Source of the DNA: Ruminococcaceae bacterium D5
Lineage (GTDB): Bacteria > Bacillota > Clostridia > Oscillospirales > Ruminococcaceae
Length of the DNA: 64,000 nucleotides
Assembly (NCBI GenBank): GCA_900113995.1
Contig: FORK01000014.1
Location: forward strand, 1-64,000
Direction: 5' to 3'
In this document: positions 49,851-60,362 of the stretch, in pieces
Layout: each line of letters starts with the position of its first letter
Numbering within the stretch: the stretch's first letter is position 1
Notes under the pieces: model-generated
The model's database searches: none
What the model was told of the DNA's origin: nothing
Seen by the model: the letters and a program-made list of their open reading frames with translations, nothing else
Program-made: the position numbers and the translations under genes

Positions 49851-51625
49851 AACGTCTGCCTGCTCTCATTGCCGCCATGCTGATGCTCGGCTCCTGTGCG
49901 CTGCCTGTCCTGCCCGCCGGGGAGGATTCCTCGCAGGAAACCTCCTATCGCGCGGGGGAGTACCGCGGCGTGGCTCAGGGATACGCCGGGGAGCTTACGG
50001 CCTTTGTCACGCTGACCGACAGCCATATCGACGCGATCCGGGTGCCCGACTGCCCCGAAACCGAAGGGATCGGTTCGGTGGCGGTCGAACAGCTTCCCGG
50101 TCTGATCGTCGCAAACCAGACCTTCGCGGTGGATGTGGTGGCAGGCGCAACAGCCACCAGCCGGGCGCTGATCGAGGCGGCAAAGCAGGCGGTTTCCGCC
50201 TCGGGCGCCGATCCTGCCCCGCTGCTGGAGCCGCCTGCCCAGCCGGTCCGGCCGTCTCTGCGGGCCGAGGTGCATGAGGCGGACCTGATTGTTGTCGGCG
50301 CAGGCGGCGCAGGGCTGACCGCGGCCCTCGCGGCGGCCCAGTCCGGGCCGGAGCTGCGGATCGTGCTGCTGGAAAAAAACGCTGTGCCCGGCGGAAACAC
50401 GCTGCTTGCCGGCGGTGGAATCAACGCCGCCGCTTCAGCCGTGCAGCAGAAGGCCGGCGTCGAGGACGGATTTGAGGAAATGCTCTCGGACAGCCTTGCC
50501 GTATCCGGCGCGCAGGAGGGAGGGCTGCTCGAGACGCTGGCGGGGGATTCCGCCGCTGTAATCGACTGGCTTGCGGAGGCCGGGATGCCGCTGGAACAGC
50601 TGGCGCAGCTTCCGGGCAGCTCGGCCGAGCGCGCCCATCTCCCCGAAAACGGGGAGCCGGTGGGAAAATTCCTCATTGACGGGCTGACCGGCGCGGTGCG
50701 CAGGGCCGGGGTGGAAATCCTTTGCGGCACCCGCGCCTCCGAGCTGCTGACCGATGAGGAAGGCCGGATCAGCGGGGTGATCGCGGAATCTCCCGGGGTT
50801 CGGCACCTGTATACCGGCGGCGCGGTGATTCTCGCCACCGGGGGCTTTGCCGCCAACGACAAGCTCTGCGGAAGCTACCACACTCTGCTGCGGGGCCTCG
50901 ATACCGTAAGCTCCGCCGCGGCGCAGGGCGACGGCATTGCGATGGCGCAGGAGCTGGGGGCCGCCACTGCCGATATGGCCGAAATCGTCATCGAGCCGAC
51001 CGTCCACCGGGGAAGCGGGCTGATCGTTCCGCGCGCGCTGCGGGAGGGCGGGGCGCTGCTCGTCAACCGCTCCGGAGAGCGGTTTGCCGATGAATTGGCA
51101 GATGACGCAAAGCTTTCGGAAGCCCTGCTCGCCCAGCCGGGGCGCTGCGGCTGGCTGATCTTTGGAGAGGGGCTGCTGCATCTGCTGCCCTCGGCGCTTG
51201 AGGAAAGGGTTCTTTCGGGCGCCGGCCCGGAAAAGCTTTCCCGCGCGGCCGGTCTCCCGGCGGAGACGCTGGAGGAAACTATCTCGGACCGCAACGCCGA
51301 GCTGCCCGAAGCGGCCGATGAGGACGGCAACGAGCCGCATCCGGCCCGCCTGGAGGGAGAGCTTTACGCCCTTGAGGTGGCTCCGGGGGTCAAAACTACC
51401 CTCGGCGGCCTTGCGATCACCCCCGAGGCGGAGGTGCTGGGCGCTGCCGGTGAGCCGATTCCGGGGCTTTATGCCGCCGGGGAGGTGACCGGCGGGGTTC
51501 ACGGCGCCGCGGCGCTGCCGGGCAATGAGCTTACCGGACTTTTGGTATTTGGCAGACGGGCGGGGCAGAACGCCGCCGGCTGGCTCTCCGCGCAGGAGGA
51601 AAGACAGGAAAACAGCGATGTATAA
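49847..51625 (+). CDS. Secreted FAD-dependent reductase with FMN-binding domain (flavocytochrome c-like)
   Basis: A 592-residue lipoprotein: lipobox LGSC (about 14-17), an FMN-binding domain (about 40-125) whose covalent-FMN threonine lies in DVVAGATATS, then from about residue 145 an FAD-dependent oxidoreductase of the fumarate/urocanate reductase group (IVVGAGGAGLTAALAAAQ, PGGNTLLAGGGINAA, ending GEVTGGVHGAAALPGNELTGLLVFG). Such proteins reduce unsaturated acids outside the membrane, fed by FMN-linked extracellular electron transfer. The electron acceptor is unknown. Confidence 0.87.
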   Translation: MKRLPALIAAMLMLGSCALPVLPAGEDSSQETSYRAGEYRGVAQGYAGELTAFVTLTDSHIDAIRVPDCPETEGIGSVAVEQLPGLIVANQTFAVDVVAGATATSRALIEAAKQAVSASGADPAPLLEPPAQPVRPSLRAEVHEADLIVVGAGGAGLTAALAAAQSGPELRIVLLEKNAVPGGNTLLAGGGINAAASAVQQKAGVEDGFEEMLSDSLAVSGAQEGGLLETLAGDSAAVIDWLAEAGMPLEQLAQLPGSSAERAHLPENGEPVGKFLIDGLTGAVRRAGVEILCGTRASELLTDEEGRISGVIAESPGVRHLYTGGAVILATGGFAANDKLCGSYHTLLRGLDTVSSAAAQGDGIAMAQELGAATADMAEIVIEPTVHRGSGLIVPRALREGGALLVNRSGERFADELADDAKLSEALLAQPGRCGWLIFGEGLLHLLPSALEERVLSGAGPEKLSRAAGLPAETLEETISDRNAELPEAADEDGNEPHPARLEGELYALEVAPGVKTTLGGLAITPEAEVLGAAGEPIPGLYAAGEVTGGVHGAAALPGNELTGLLVFGRRAGQNAAGWLSAQEERQENSDV

Positions 51626-51807
51626 AAATGATAGACAACATTATGAAATTCTCCTTCCGGCGCCGATGGGTCCGCCGAAGTGCGGACGGCGGCAAGAAAG
51701 AAGCTCCTATTTCCAAATGTGAAACAAAATTGGTCAAAATCTTGTGGATTGGTGAATATTGGCGAAAAAATATGCGGAATTTTTTAAATAATTGCCAAAA
51801 CACACAG

Positions 51808-51836
51808 TTGACTTTTGGGAACAAAGCGTTTATAGT
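51808..51836 (+). promoter_or_regulatory. Promoter of the ilv operon
   Basis: TTGACT (51808-51813), 17 bases, TATAGT (51831-51836). Start near 51843. Confidence 0.85.
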
Positions 51837-51842
51837 AAGAAC

Positions 51843-52158
51843 AATCACAATTTTAAAACCAAGGAAATGCGGAGACGGGAAAAGTATCTTGTTCAATTCC
51901 AACAGACAGAGAGCCGCCGGGCGGTGCGAGGCGGTGTTGGAGGGCAAGGGAAGGTCATCCCCGAGCAGCCGACCGAAAGGGGAATTCCTCAGTAGGCTCG
52001 GACGGTATGGTCACCGTTACCCGACCCGGACCGGATGCAGGCTGTGAAGGCCGCACCGTTCCCCGAGCGGCCGCCGAGAGCGGCAAAAAGAGTGGTACCG
52101 CAGAAGCGAACTTCGCCTTTGTCTCTTTCCCAAGGAAAGGGCAGGGGCGCGTTTTTTT
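51843..52158 (+). promoter_or_regulatory. T-box riboswitch, valine (GUC specifier), controlling ilvBNC
   Basis: Landmarks in order: ATGCGGAGACGGGAAAAGTA near the start, AGAGAG (51908-51913), specifier GTC at 51954-51956 followed by A and six bases before GAG (the same spacing as in the tryptophan leader at 36043), CCGTTA, and the T-box core AGTGGTACCGCAG (52091-52103). An imperfect GC-rich terminator ends in seven T (52152-52158). GUC reads valine. An AUC (isoleucine) reading would need a two-base shift. The rest of this 593-base gap (51626-51807) has no gene. Confidence 0.85.
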
Positions 52159-52218
52159 ATCTGCAAAAATTTTTCGCCGCGGCGCTGTGCCGCAGAGGAT
52201 AGAAGAGGAGGAGCAGCA

Positions 52219-53910
52219 ATGCTGATGACAGGTTCGCAGATCGTTCTCGAAGTGCTGGCCGAGGAGAAGGTTGACACCGTATTCGGATATCCGGGCGGGA
52301 CTATCCTGAACGTATACGACGCTCTCTATGACAACCAGCTTGGAATCCGCCACTTCATCACCGCCCACGAGCAGGGCGCAGCCCACGCGGCCGACGGATA
52401 TGCCCGGGCCACCGGCAAAACGGGGGTTGTCTTTGCCACCTCCGGGCCGGGAAGCACCAACCTCGTGACCGGAATCGCCACCGCCTACATGGATTCCATC
52501 CCGATGGTGGCGATTACCGCCAACGTCCCCAACGCACAGATCGGCTCGGACAGCTTCCAGGAGGTTTACATCACCGGCATCACGATGCCGATTACCAAGC
52601 ACAATTTCGTTGTGCGCAGGGTCGAGGATCTGGCCGATACGATCCGTCAGGCGTTTTCCATCGCGAATTCCGGCAGGCCCGGCCCGGTGCTGGTCGATAT
52701 TCCCAAGGATGTGACCGCCGCCTCCTGCGAGTTTCTTCCCGCTCCCGCCCCGGCGGCGCCCGAACGTCCCGCCGAGATTGATCCGGCGGTGATCGCCGAG
52801 GTCGCCGCGCTGATCAACGCGGCCGAACGTCCGGTGATCCACTTCGGCGGCGGGGTGATCGGTTCCGGTGCATCGCCGCTCGTTTATGAGCTGGCTCACC
52901 GCGCGTCAATTCCGGCATGTCATACCATCATGGGCACCGGTGTGCTTTCCTACAATGATCCGCTCAACATGGGGATGGTCGGGATGCACGGCAACATCTC
53001 CGCCGGACTCGCGATCAACGGCGCGGACCTGCTGCTGGTCATCGGGGCGCGCTTCTCCGACCGGGTGGCCACCAAGCCGTCGGACTTTGCCAGGCGCGCC
53101 CGGATCGTGCAGATCGATATCGACCGCTCTGAGATCAACAAGAACATCCATATCGATTACAGTATCGTCGGAGATGTCGGCCGGGTGCTCGAAGCGGTGC
53201 TTCCGCTGATCGAGCGCAAGGAACACCCCGCGTGGCAGGCTCAGATTGACGCATGGAGGTCCGACGATGTCGTTCCTCCCGCAAGCGCCCTCGACGGGAA
53301 GCTGCACCCCTACGACATTATCCACGCCGTCGCCGAGCTGGCGGGCGAGGATGCCATCATCGTTACCGATGTCGGACAGCACCAGATGTGGGCCGCTCAA
53401 TACTGCGGCCGTACCCAGCCCCGCTCCTTCCTCACCTCGGGCGGACTCGGGACGATGGGCTTCGGCTACGGGGCGGCGATCGGCGCGCAGGTTGCTTTTC
53501 CGAAGCGCCGGGTCATCCACATCACCGGAGACGGCTGCTTCCATATGAACCTCAACGAGCTGTGCACCAGCGTTTCCTATAATCTGCCGGTGATCACCGT
53601 TGTGCTCAACAATGGGGTTCTCGGAATGGTGCGCCAGTGGCAGACCCTGTTCTATGACCACCGCTACTCCTCGACCAGCCTGCACCGCAAAACCGATTTT
53701 GCCAAGGTGGCTGAGGCGTTCGGCGCCAAAGGGTTCCACGCCGATACCGCGGAGGAATTCCGGGAGAAGTTTTCCAAGGCGCTCGGCTCGGGAGCCCCCT
53801 GCGTGATCGAGTGCCGCATCGACGAGGACGAGATGGTCATGCCGATGATTCCCGGCGGCTCGACCGTCAAGGAAGCCTACCGTTCGGCCCCGGTTGTCAG
53901 TGAGCTCTAA
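52219..53910 (+). CDS. ilvB: Acetolactate synthase large subunit
   Basis: A 563-residue thiamine-diphosphate enzyme that condenses two pyruvates, or pyruvate and 2-oxobutyrate, in the first common step of valine, leucine and isoleucine synthesis. The N-terminal domain holds the catalytic glutamate in HEQGAAHAADGYAR near 49-62. The FAD-binding middle domain has IGARFSDRVATKP, and the thiamine-diphosphate motif is GDGCFHMNLNELCT near 437-450. AGAGGAGGAG precedes ATG 52219. It lies directly behind the valine T-box and is followed by ilvN. Confidence 0.96.
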   Translation: MLMTGSQIVLEVLAEEKVDTVFGYPGGTILNVYDALYDNQLGIRHFITAHEQGAAHAADGYARATGKTGVVFATSGPGSTNLVTGIATAYMDSIPMVAITANVPNAQIGSDSFQEVYITGITMPITKHNFVVRRVEDLADTIRQAFSIANSGRPGPVLVDIPKDVTAASCEFLPAPAPAAPERPAEIDPAVIAEVAALINAAERPVIHFGGGVIGSGASPLVYELAHRASIPACHTIMGTGVLSYNDPLNMGMVGMHGNISAGLAINGADLLLVIGARFSDRVATKPSDFARRARIVQIDIDRSEINKNIHIDYSIVGDVGRVLEAVLPLIERKEHPAWQAQIDAWRSDDVVPPASALDGKLHPYDIIHAVAELAGEDAIIVTDVGQHQMWAAQYCGRTQPRSFLTSGGLGTMGFGYGAAIGAQVAFPKRRVIHITGDGCFHMNLNELCTSVSYNLPVITVVLNNGVLGMVRQWQTLFYDHRYSSTSLHRKTDFAKVAEAFGAKGFHADTAEEFREKFSKALGSGAPCVIECRIDEDEMVMPMIPGGSTVKEAYRSAPVVSEL

Positions 53911-53923
53911 GGAGGGAAAACGG

Positions 53924-54424
53924 ATGCAGGATAAACACGTCATCACCGTAAAGGTCAAAAACAATGCAGGCGTCCTCGCGCGGGTGGCAAGTCTGTTCGG
54001 ACGCCGCGGCTACAATATCGAGTCGCTGACCGTTTCGGCCACCAATGATCCGAGCATTTCCCGCATGACCGTCGTGGTTAAAGGAGACGAGGACATCCTC
54101 GCCCAGATCATCCACCAGACCGCGAAGCTCGAGGAAAGCCTTGCCGTCTATGCGCTCGATCCGGCCCGGTCGCTCTACCGGGAGCTGCTGCTCATTAAGC
54201 TCTCCTGCGGCGACGCGACCCGCGCGCCGCTGCGCGAAATCTGCGATATCTACGGCGCCAAGATCATCGATCTGTCGGCCTCTGCAATGGTGGTGGAGCT
54301 GACCGGCACGCCGCATAAGATCGACGCCTTTATTGAAATTCTCTCGCAGTACCCCATTCTCGAGATGTGCCGCACCGGAGCCACGGCGATGGAACGCGGA
54401 GATCATAAAGCAAACGCACAATAA
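53924..54424 (+). CDS. ilvN: Acetolactate synthase small (regulatory) subunit
   Basis: A 166-residue protein with an N-terminal ACT domain (VKVKNNAGVLARVASLFGRRGYNIESL near 7-33, the valine-binding loop) and the C-terminal ALS_ss_C domain ending TGATAMERG. It confers valine feedback inhibition on IlvB. ATG 53924 is preceded by TAAGGAGGG, so a longer in-frame start at 53894 inside ilvB is rejected. It is coupled to ilvB by a 13-base gap. Confidence 0.95.
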   Translation: MQDKHVITVKVKNNAGVLARVASLFGRRGYNIESLTVSATNDPSISRMTVVVKGDEDILAQIIHQTAKLEESLAVYALDPARSLYRELLLIKLSCGDATRAPLREICDIYGAKIIDLSASAMVVELTGTPHKIDAFIEILSQYPILEMCRTGATAMERGDHKANAQ

Positions 54425-55447
<1,023 letters not shown>

Positions 55448-55475
55448 GAAACCGGAAACGGAAAGCACGACAGGC

Positions 55476-55516
55476 AGAAGGGCGGCCCTCCTTACGGAGG
55501 CCGCCCTTCTCTGTTT
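55476..55516 (+). terminator. Terminator of ilvBNC
   Basis: AGAAGGGCGGCC (55476-55487) pairs with GGCCGCCCTTCT (55499-55510) with inner CTCC/GGAG, then TCTGTTTTG. The following stretch to 55807 holds no recognisable gene. Confidence 0.85.
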
Positions 55517-55807
55517 TGTGCCCTTAATAGCCATCATAATTTCACCGGGAAGCAGCCACCTTTTGGCGGAATCAAACCGGTCTATCAAATGCCTTCCGCC
55601 GCTGGCCGATGCGCACCTTTGAACGGCGGTCTGGCCTGATATTGATCGCTGCGCGGGAATCAGGCTGCACCGGCGGTATTCATTACCCGAAGCGCAAGCG
55701 GCGCCGCGATCTCCGGCCAGACACGCAGAGCCTGCGGCGGCAGAGCTTTTAGTCCGGCATTCCTGCATCTGAAAAAAACGGACGGTTCTGCATCGGCAGG
55801 CAACGAT

Positions 55808-55862
55808 AAAACCACCGGCGAGCGGACGGTACTCACACCATCGCGAGTCCGTCCTGCGCCGG
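55808..55862 (-). terminator. Terminator of the peptide-importer/D-aminoacylase operon
   Basis: On the minus strand CCGGCG...CGCCGG and GGACGG...CCGTCC form nested arms followed by TGGTTTTATC, just after the 55882 stop codon. Confidence 0.65.
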
Positions 55863-55881
55863 CAGAAGAGCTACTTGGAAG

Positions 55882-57471
55882 CTAAGCCCGGAATACCTTG
55901 CCGGGACGGTTTTCGGTAAAGCGGCCGTGATCGAGCACCAATTGACCGTTGACCAGAACAAAGTCGATTCCGACCGGCGGAAGGGTCGGCTCTTCATAGG
56001 TGGCGCGGTCGGCGATCGTATCATAGTCAAAAACGGTGATCGTCGCGTCATAGCCGGGCTTGAGGGTGCCGAACCGATCTCCGAAGCCCATCAGGGCGGC
56101 GGGCAGGGCGGTGATCTTGTAGACCGCATCCTCAACCGGCATGAGGTTATGCTCCCGAACCAGCCGCAGGAAACGCGGGAAAGTTCCGGTGTTGCGCGGG
56201 TGCGGATGGCCGAACGGACGGCTCAGATCGTAGGCCGCGCCGTCCGAGCAGGCGCAGATGTCCCGGCGGGACATAATCCGCAGCAGGTCGCCCTCATCCA
56301 TGCACTTATAGAGGCACTGGATATGGCCGCGGCAGCGGATCAGGATGTGCCGGATCGCCTCGAGCAGCGGGAGATTCAGCTCCTGCGCGATCCGCACAAG
56401 GGTTTTGTTGAGAATTTCGGGGTACTCAGCGTCGGGGATTTCCGAGACAGTGATATTTTCGGGACCGCCGCGGTTATACATTTCGGGCAGGCCGCCTTCG
56501 ACGATCTTTGCGAAGGTTTCATCATCCTTAAGGCGTTCGACCAGTGCGTCATAGCCGCCCGCCATCGCCCACTTCGGCAGGCAGGAGGTCAGCACCGAAT
56601 GAGAGACGACATAGGGGTATTGGTCACAGTGAATCCGGACCCCCCTGGCGCGGGCGAGGTCAACCTTGGCCAACAGCTCGTCGGCGCGTCCCCACTGGGT
56701 GCTGCCCATCAGCTTGAAGTGGGAGATCTCGAGCTTGACTCCGGTTTCGAGGGCGACGCCGATCATCTCGTCAAGAGCGTCGAACACCCCCTTGTTTTCG
56801 TTGCGCATATGGACGGCCAGCAGTTTGTCGTGCCGGGCGACGACTCTGGCGAGCGCTGCAATCTCCTCGGTGTTGCAGAAGCTGCCGGGCGGATAAATCA
56901 ACCCGAAGGAAACACCGGCCGCGCCCTGTTCGAGCATCCGGTCAAGAAGATTGCACATCTGCGTAAGCTCGTCAGAAGTGAGCTGGCGCAGCTCCCAGCC
57001 GATGACATAGCTGCGCAGGCTGCCGTGGCCGATCAGCGCGCCGAGATTGATGGAGATTCCGTTCCGCTCGACATCCTCGGCATAGCCGGCCATATCCCGG
57101 GCCGGAAAATTTTCAGGGGTCAGTCTGAGTGAAACGACACTGGACTGGTTGCGAAGGGTCATCTCCGCGTTGCGGTCACAGATGGGGATCGGAGAAATGC
57201 CGCACTGGCCCACCAGCTCAAAGGTCACGCCGCCGATCAGCTTGGCCTCCATCGTCGGTGTGGCAAGATAGGAAACATCCGAATGGCTGTGAATGTCGAT
57301 AAATCCGGGAGCGACGACATGGCCCGCCGCATCGTAGACGGTTTTGGCTGGCTTTTGGGCGTCCTCGGAGATTTCAGCGATCTTTCCATCCTTGAGATAA
57401 ACGCTGGCGCGGTAAGGGCGGGCGCGGGTTCCGTCAACCACAAGCCCGTTTTGAATGACGGCGTCAAACAT
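55882..57471 (-). CDS. N-acyl-D-amino-acid deacylase family amidohydrolase, copy 2
   Basis: A 529-residue paralogue of the 33010 enzyme, with DIHSHSDVSYL near 57-67, ELVGQCGIS near 88-96, AVHMRNENKG, LEISHFKLMG and ACSDGAAYD as likely metal and substrate residues. In copy 1 the second motif is ELCGNCGIS, so one of its two cysteines is valine here while the motif-end Cys is kept. It is the last gene of a peptide ABC importer operon and overlaps the ATPase gene by eight bases, which suggests that the importer brings in acylated D-amino acids or D-residue peptides. Confidence 0.9.
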   Translation of the reverse strand: MFDAVIQNGLVVDGTRARPYRASVYLKDGKIAEISEDAQKPAKTVYDAAGHVVAPGFIDIHSHSDVSYLATPTMEAKLIGGVTFELVGQCGISPIPICDRNAEMTLRNQSSVVSLRLTPENFPARDMAGYAEDVERNGISINLGALIGHGSLRSYVIGWELRQLTSDELTQMCNLLDRMLEQGAAGVSFGLIYPPGSFCNTEEIAALARVVARHDKLLAVHMRNENKGVFDALDEMIGVALETGVKLEISHFKLMGSTQWGRADELLAKVDLARARGVRIHCDQYPYVVSHSVLTSCLPKWAMAGGYDALVERLKDDETFAKIVEGGLPEMYNRGGPENITVSEIPDAEYPEILNKTLVRIAQELNLPLLEAIRHILIRCRGHIQCLYKCMDEGDLLRIMSRRDICACSDGAAYDLSRPFGHPHPRNTGTFPRFLRLVREHNLMPVEDAVYKITALPAALMGFGDRFGTLKPGYDATITVFDYDTIADRATYEEPTLPPVGIDFVLVNGQLVLDHGRFTENRPGKVFRA

Positions 57472-58453
57472 GGACTGGCTCTCCTTTCACAAGATGGCAG
57501 GCAACAAAGTGGCGGGGTCCGACCTCGCAGAGAGGGGGAGTTTCCCGGTGGCAGCGTTCACAGGCATGCTCGCAGCGGGAGGCGAAGCGGCATCCGGGGG
57601 GCGGGTTGATGGGGCTTGTGACCTCGCCGCGGATTGCCCTGATTTCCTTGCCGCGCATCGTGATGTCCGGCTCGGGAATCGCCGAGAGCAGCGCCTTGGT
57701 ATAGGGATGCAGCGGGTTTTCAAAAAGCTCATCCGAGCCGCAGTGCTCGACGCACTGGCCGAGATACATGACGAGGATTTCATCCGAAATATGCTTGACC
57801 ACCGAAAGATCGTGGGTGATGAACATGTAGGTCAGCCCCATCTCGTCCTGGATATCCATCAGAAGGTTGAGAATCTGGGCCTGAATCGAGACATCGAGCG
57901 CCGAAACCGGCTCGTCGCAGACGATAAACTTCGGATTGAGCGAGAGGGCGCGGGCGATGCCGATTCTCTGGCGGCGGCCGCCGTCCAGCTCGTGCGGGTA
58001 GGCGTTGGCATAACGCCGAGCGAGGCCGACGAAATCCATTAGTTCGGCCGCGCGCTGGAACGCCTGCTGCTGGGTCGGATAGATTTTATGGACGATCATG
58101 TATTCGGCGATGATTTCGACCACCGACATCCGGGGGTTGATCGAGGAATAGGGGTCCTGAAAGATGATCTGCATCTCCCGGCGCATCCGGTGCATCTGTT
58201 TTTTGTCGTATGTGAGGATATTTTCCCCCTCGAAGAGAACCTCGCCGCCGGTCGCCTCGAGCAGCCGAAGGATGGTTCGTCCGAGGGTGGATTTTCCGCA
58301 GCCCGACTCGCCGACGACACCAAGGGTCCGCTGATGCGGGATGCTGAGGTTGACCCCGTCAACCGCGTGGAGCATCCCTTTCGGGACCTTAAAGTATTTC
58401 TGAAGGCCGCGCGTCTCGAGCAGCGGGACGGGATTGTTATTGACAGCTTGCAT
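57464..58453 (-). CDS. Oligopeptide ABC importer ATPase (OppF/DppF-type)
   Basis: A 329-residue ATPase with Walker [10 protein letters not shown] near 48-56, signature [16 protein letters not shown] (usually LSGGQRQR, here DGGRRQ) and Walker [17 protein letters not shown]. The C-terminal oligo_HPY domain has [11 protein letters not shown] and a cysteine cluster in [15 protein letters not shown]. It pairs with the 58454 product. Its ATG directly follows the OppD stop codon. The altered signature should still bind ATP but is worth noting. Confidence 0.92.
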   Translation of the reverse strand: MQAVNNNPVPLLETRGLQKYFKVPKGMLHAVDGVNLSIPHQRTLGVVGESGCGKSTLGRTILRLLEATGGEVLFEGENILTYDKKQMHRMRREMQIIFQDPYSSINPRMSVVEIIAEYMIVHKIYPTQQQAFQRAAELMDFVGLARRYANAYPHELDGGRRQRIGIARALSLNPKFIVCDEPVSALDVSIQAQILNLLMDIQDEMGLTYMFITHDLSVVKHISDEILVMYLGQCVEHCGSDELFENPLHPYTKALLSAIPEPDITMRGKEIRAIRGEVTSPINPPPGCRFASRCEHACERCHRETPPLCEVGPRHFVACHLVKGEPVHV

Positions 58454-59449
58454 TTAAGCATCCTCCTTCCAGCCTTCGCGGTCTGCGAAGAGATGGCAGC
58501 AGATCCGGTGGCTGCCCCTGGTGTAGACCGCGGGAGGGGCGGTTCTGCACTGTTCGGTCGCGTGCGGACAGCGCGGCGAGAAGCTGCACCCCTCGGGAAG
58601 ATGGGTGGGGTCGGGCATCAGGCCGGGAATGGGGGTGAGCCGCTTGGCCTTCGAACGCAGGTTCGGAATCGAGCCGAAGAGACCGACGGTATAGGGATGG
58701 TGGTCCCCACCCAGAAAGATATCCTCGGCGGAGCCGATTTCGATCAGCGCGCCCGCGTACATCACCGCGACGTTGTCGCAGGTCTGGGCGACGATGCCGA
58801 GATCGTGGGTGATCATGATCATCGCAGTCTGAAGACGGTCGCGCAGCTCGCGGATCATGCTGATGACCTGTGCCTGAATGGTTACATCGAGCGCAGTCGT
58901 CGGCTCGTCGGCAATCAAAAGCTCCGGCTCGCAGGCCAGCGCGATGGCGATGACGACGCGCTGCTTCATTCCGCCCGAAAACTGATGCGGATATTCGCTC
59001 TTGCGCTGAGGGGGGATGCCGACCATCGAAAGCACTTCATCCACCCGCTCCTGAATCTGTTCCCTTGAGCGCCCCTGATCGTTGTGCAGGTCGAGCGCTT
59101 CCGCGATCTGATCCCCCACCGTCATGACCGGGTTGAGGCTGGTCATCGGGTCCTGAAAAATCATGGCGATTTTTTCGCCGCGGATTGCCTGCATTTCATG
59201 CTCGGGCATTGCGAGCAGATCCTGCCCGGCGAACCTGATTTCTCCGCCGGTCACCTTTCCGGTGCGTTCGGGCAGCAGGCGCATAATCGAAAGAGCGGTT
59301 GTCGTTTTTCCCGCGCCGGTTTCTCCGACCAGCCCGATGGTCTGTCCCCGGCCGAGGGAGAAGGAGATACGGTTGACCGCATGGACCGTCTCGAGGTCGG
59401 TGACGTATTTTACAGTGAGGTCCTTGACCTCCAAAAGGGCTTCGTTCAT
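58454..59449 (-). CDS. Oligopeptide ABC importer ATPase (OppD/DppD-type)
   Basis: A 331-residue ATPase with Walker A GETGAGKTT near 43-51, signature FSGGMKQRVVIAIAL, Walker B LLIADEPTTALDVTIQ and a C-terminal oligo_HPY domain with CSFSPRCPHATEQC. It drives peptide or nickel-type uptake with OppF. ATG 59449 has AAGGAGGAGCG upstream. A longer in-frame start overlapping the permease gene is rejected. Confidence 0.93.
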   Translation of the reverse strand: MNEALLEVKDLTVKYVTDLETVHAVNRISFSLGRGQTIGLVGETGAGKTTTALSIMRLLPERTGKVTGGEIRFAGQDLLAMPEHEMQAIRGEKIAMIFQDPMTSLNPVMTVGDQIAEALDLHNDQGRSREQIQERVDEVLSMVGIPPQRKSEYPHQFSGGMKQRVVIAIALACEPELLIADEPTTALDVTIQAQVISMIRELRDRLQTAMIMITHDLGIVAQTCDNVAVMYAGALIEIGSAEDIFLGGDHHPYTVGLFGSIPNLRSKAKRLTPIPGLMPDPTHLPEGCSFSPRCPHATEQCRTAPPAVYTRGSHRICCHLFADREGWKEDA

Positions 59450-59462
59450 AGCTCGCTCCTCC

Positions 59463-60356
59463 TTAACTCTTGAGCCGCGGGTCCAGCGCGTCGCGCAGGC
59501 CGTCGCCAAAGACGCTGATCGAGAAGGCGGTCAGGCAGAGCATCCCGGCCGGGAAGAGCATCATTGACGGGCAGGTGCGCAGAAATTCCTTGGCCTCGCT
59601 GATCAGGGCGCCCCACTCCGGGGTCGGCGGGTTGATGCCCAGCCCCAAAAAGCTCAGCGTCGCGATGGTGCGGATCATTGTGGAAACCTCCATCGTACCC
59701 TGAACGATCACCGGACCGATCGCGTTGGGCAGGATGTGCCGGGTCAGAATTCGCCAGGTGGAGGTTCCGCCCGCGCGGCAGGCTTCGATGTATTCCTGGT
59801 CCGCGATGCCGAGCACTGCCGAGCGGACGATTCGGACGAAGCCCGGGATAGCGGTAAACGAGAGGGCAAGGCAGAGCTTCATGACGCCGGAGCCCATCGC
59901 GGCGACGACCGCCAGCGCCAGCAGGGTTGACGGGATGGCCGAGACGATGTCGAGGAAGCGCATGATGATGCTGTCGAGGCGGCCGCCGATGTAGCCGGTC
60001 ATCGCGCCGATCAGGCTGCCGCAGACGGTGGCGAGCACCGCGCTGAAAAAGCCGATTGCCAGTGACATCCGGGCGCCGTAGAGACAGCGGGCGAAGATGT
60101 CGCGGCCGTAGCTGTCGGTGCCGAACAGATGCTCGGTAGAGGGGGGCTGCAGCCGGATCTTGGTATTGAGCTTGATCACCGCTTCGTAATCGGCGGCAAA
60201 GTTTGCGCAGACGGCCATTACGATAATCAGCAGAATTACAATCAGGCCGAACATTGCCAGCTTATCCTTTTTGAGGCGCCGCCAGATTTCCTTGAGCTGG
60301 TTGGGTTTTTTGAATTCGATGTGTTCCTCGCGGAGCACAGTTGCGGTTTCTCCCAT
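59463..60356 (-). CDS. Oligopeptide ABC importer permease (DppC/OppC-type)
   Basis: A 297-residue membrane protein with an N-terminal OppC_N segment (about 30-55), six membrane helices and the inner-membrane-component EAA loop EACRAGGTSTWRILTRHILPNAIGPV near 190-215. It includes HLFGTDSYGRDIFAR near 95-109, the signature of the DppC/OppC group. It lies six bases from the DppB-type gene. Confidence 0.93.
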   Translation of the reverse strand: MGETATVLREEHIEFKKPNQLKEIWRRLKKDKLAMFGLIVILLIIVMAVCANFAADYEAVIKLNTKIRLQPPSTEHLFGTDSYGRDIFARCLYGARMSLAIGFFSAVLATVCGSLIGAMTGYIGGRLDSIIMRFLDIVSAIPSTLLALAVVAAMGSGVMKLCLALSFTAIPGFVRIVRSAVLGIADQEYIEACRAGGTSTWRILTRHILPNAIGPVIVQGTMEVSTMIRTIATLSFLGLGINPPTPEWGALISEAKEFLRTCPSMMLFPAGMLCLTAFSISVFGDGLRDALDPRLKS

Positions 60357-60362
60357 TCGCTG

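Noticed and set aside
51628-52047. 139-codon frame across the ilv leader
   Set aside because: It overlaps the T-box elements, and the conserved RNA landmarks explain the sequence better.
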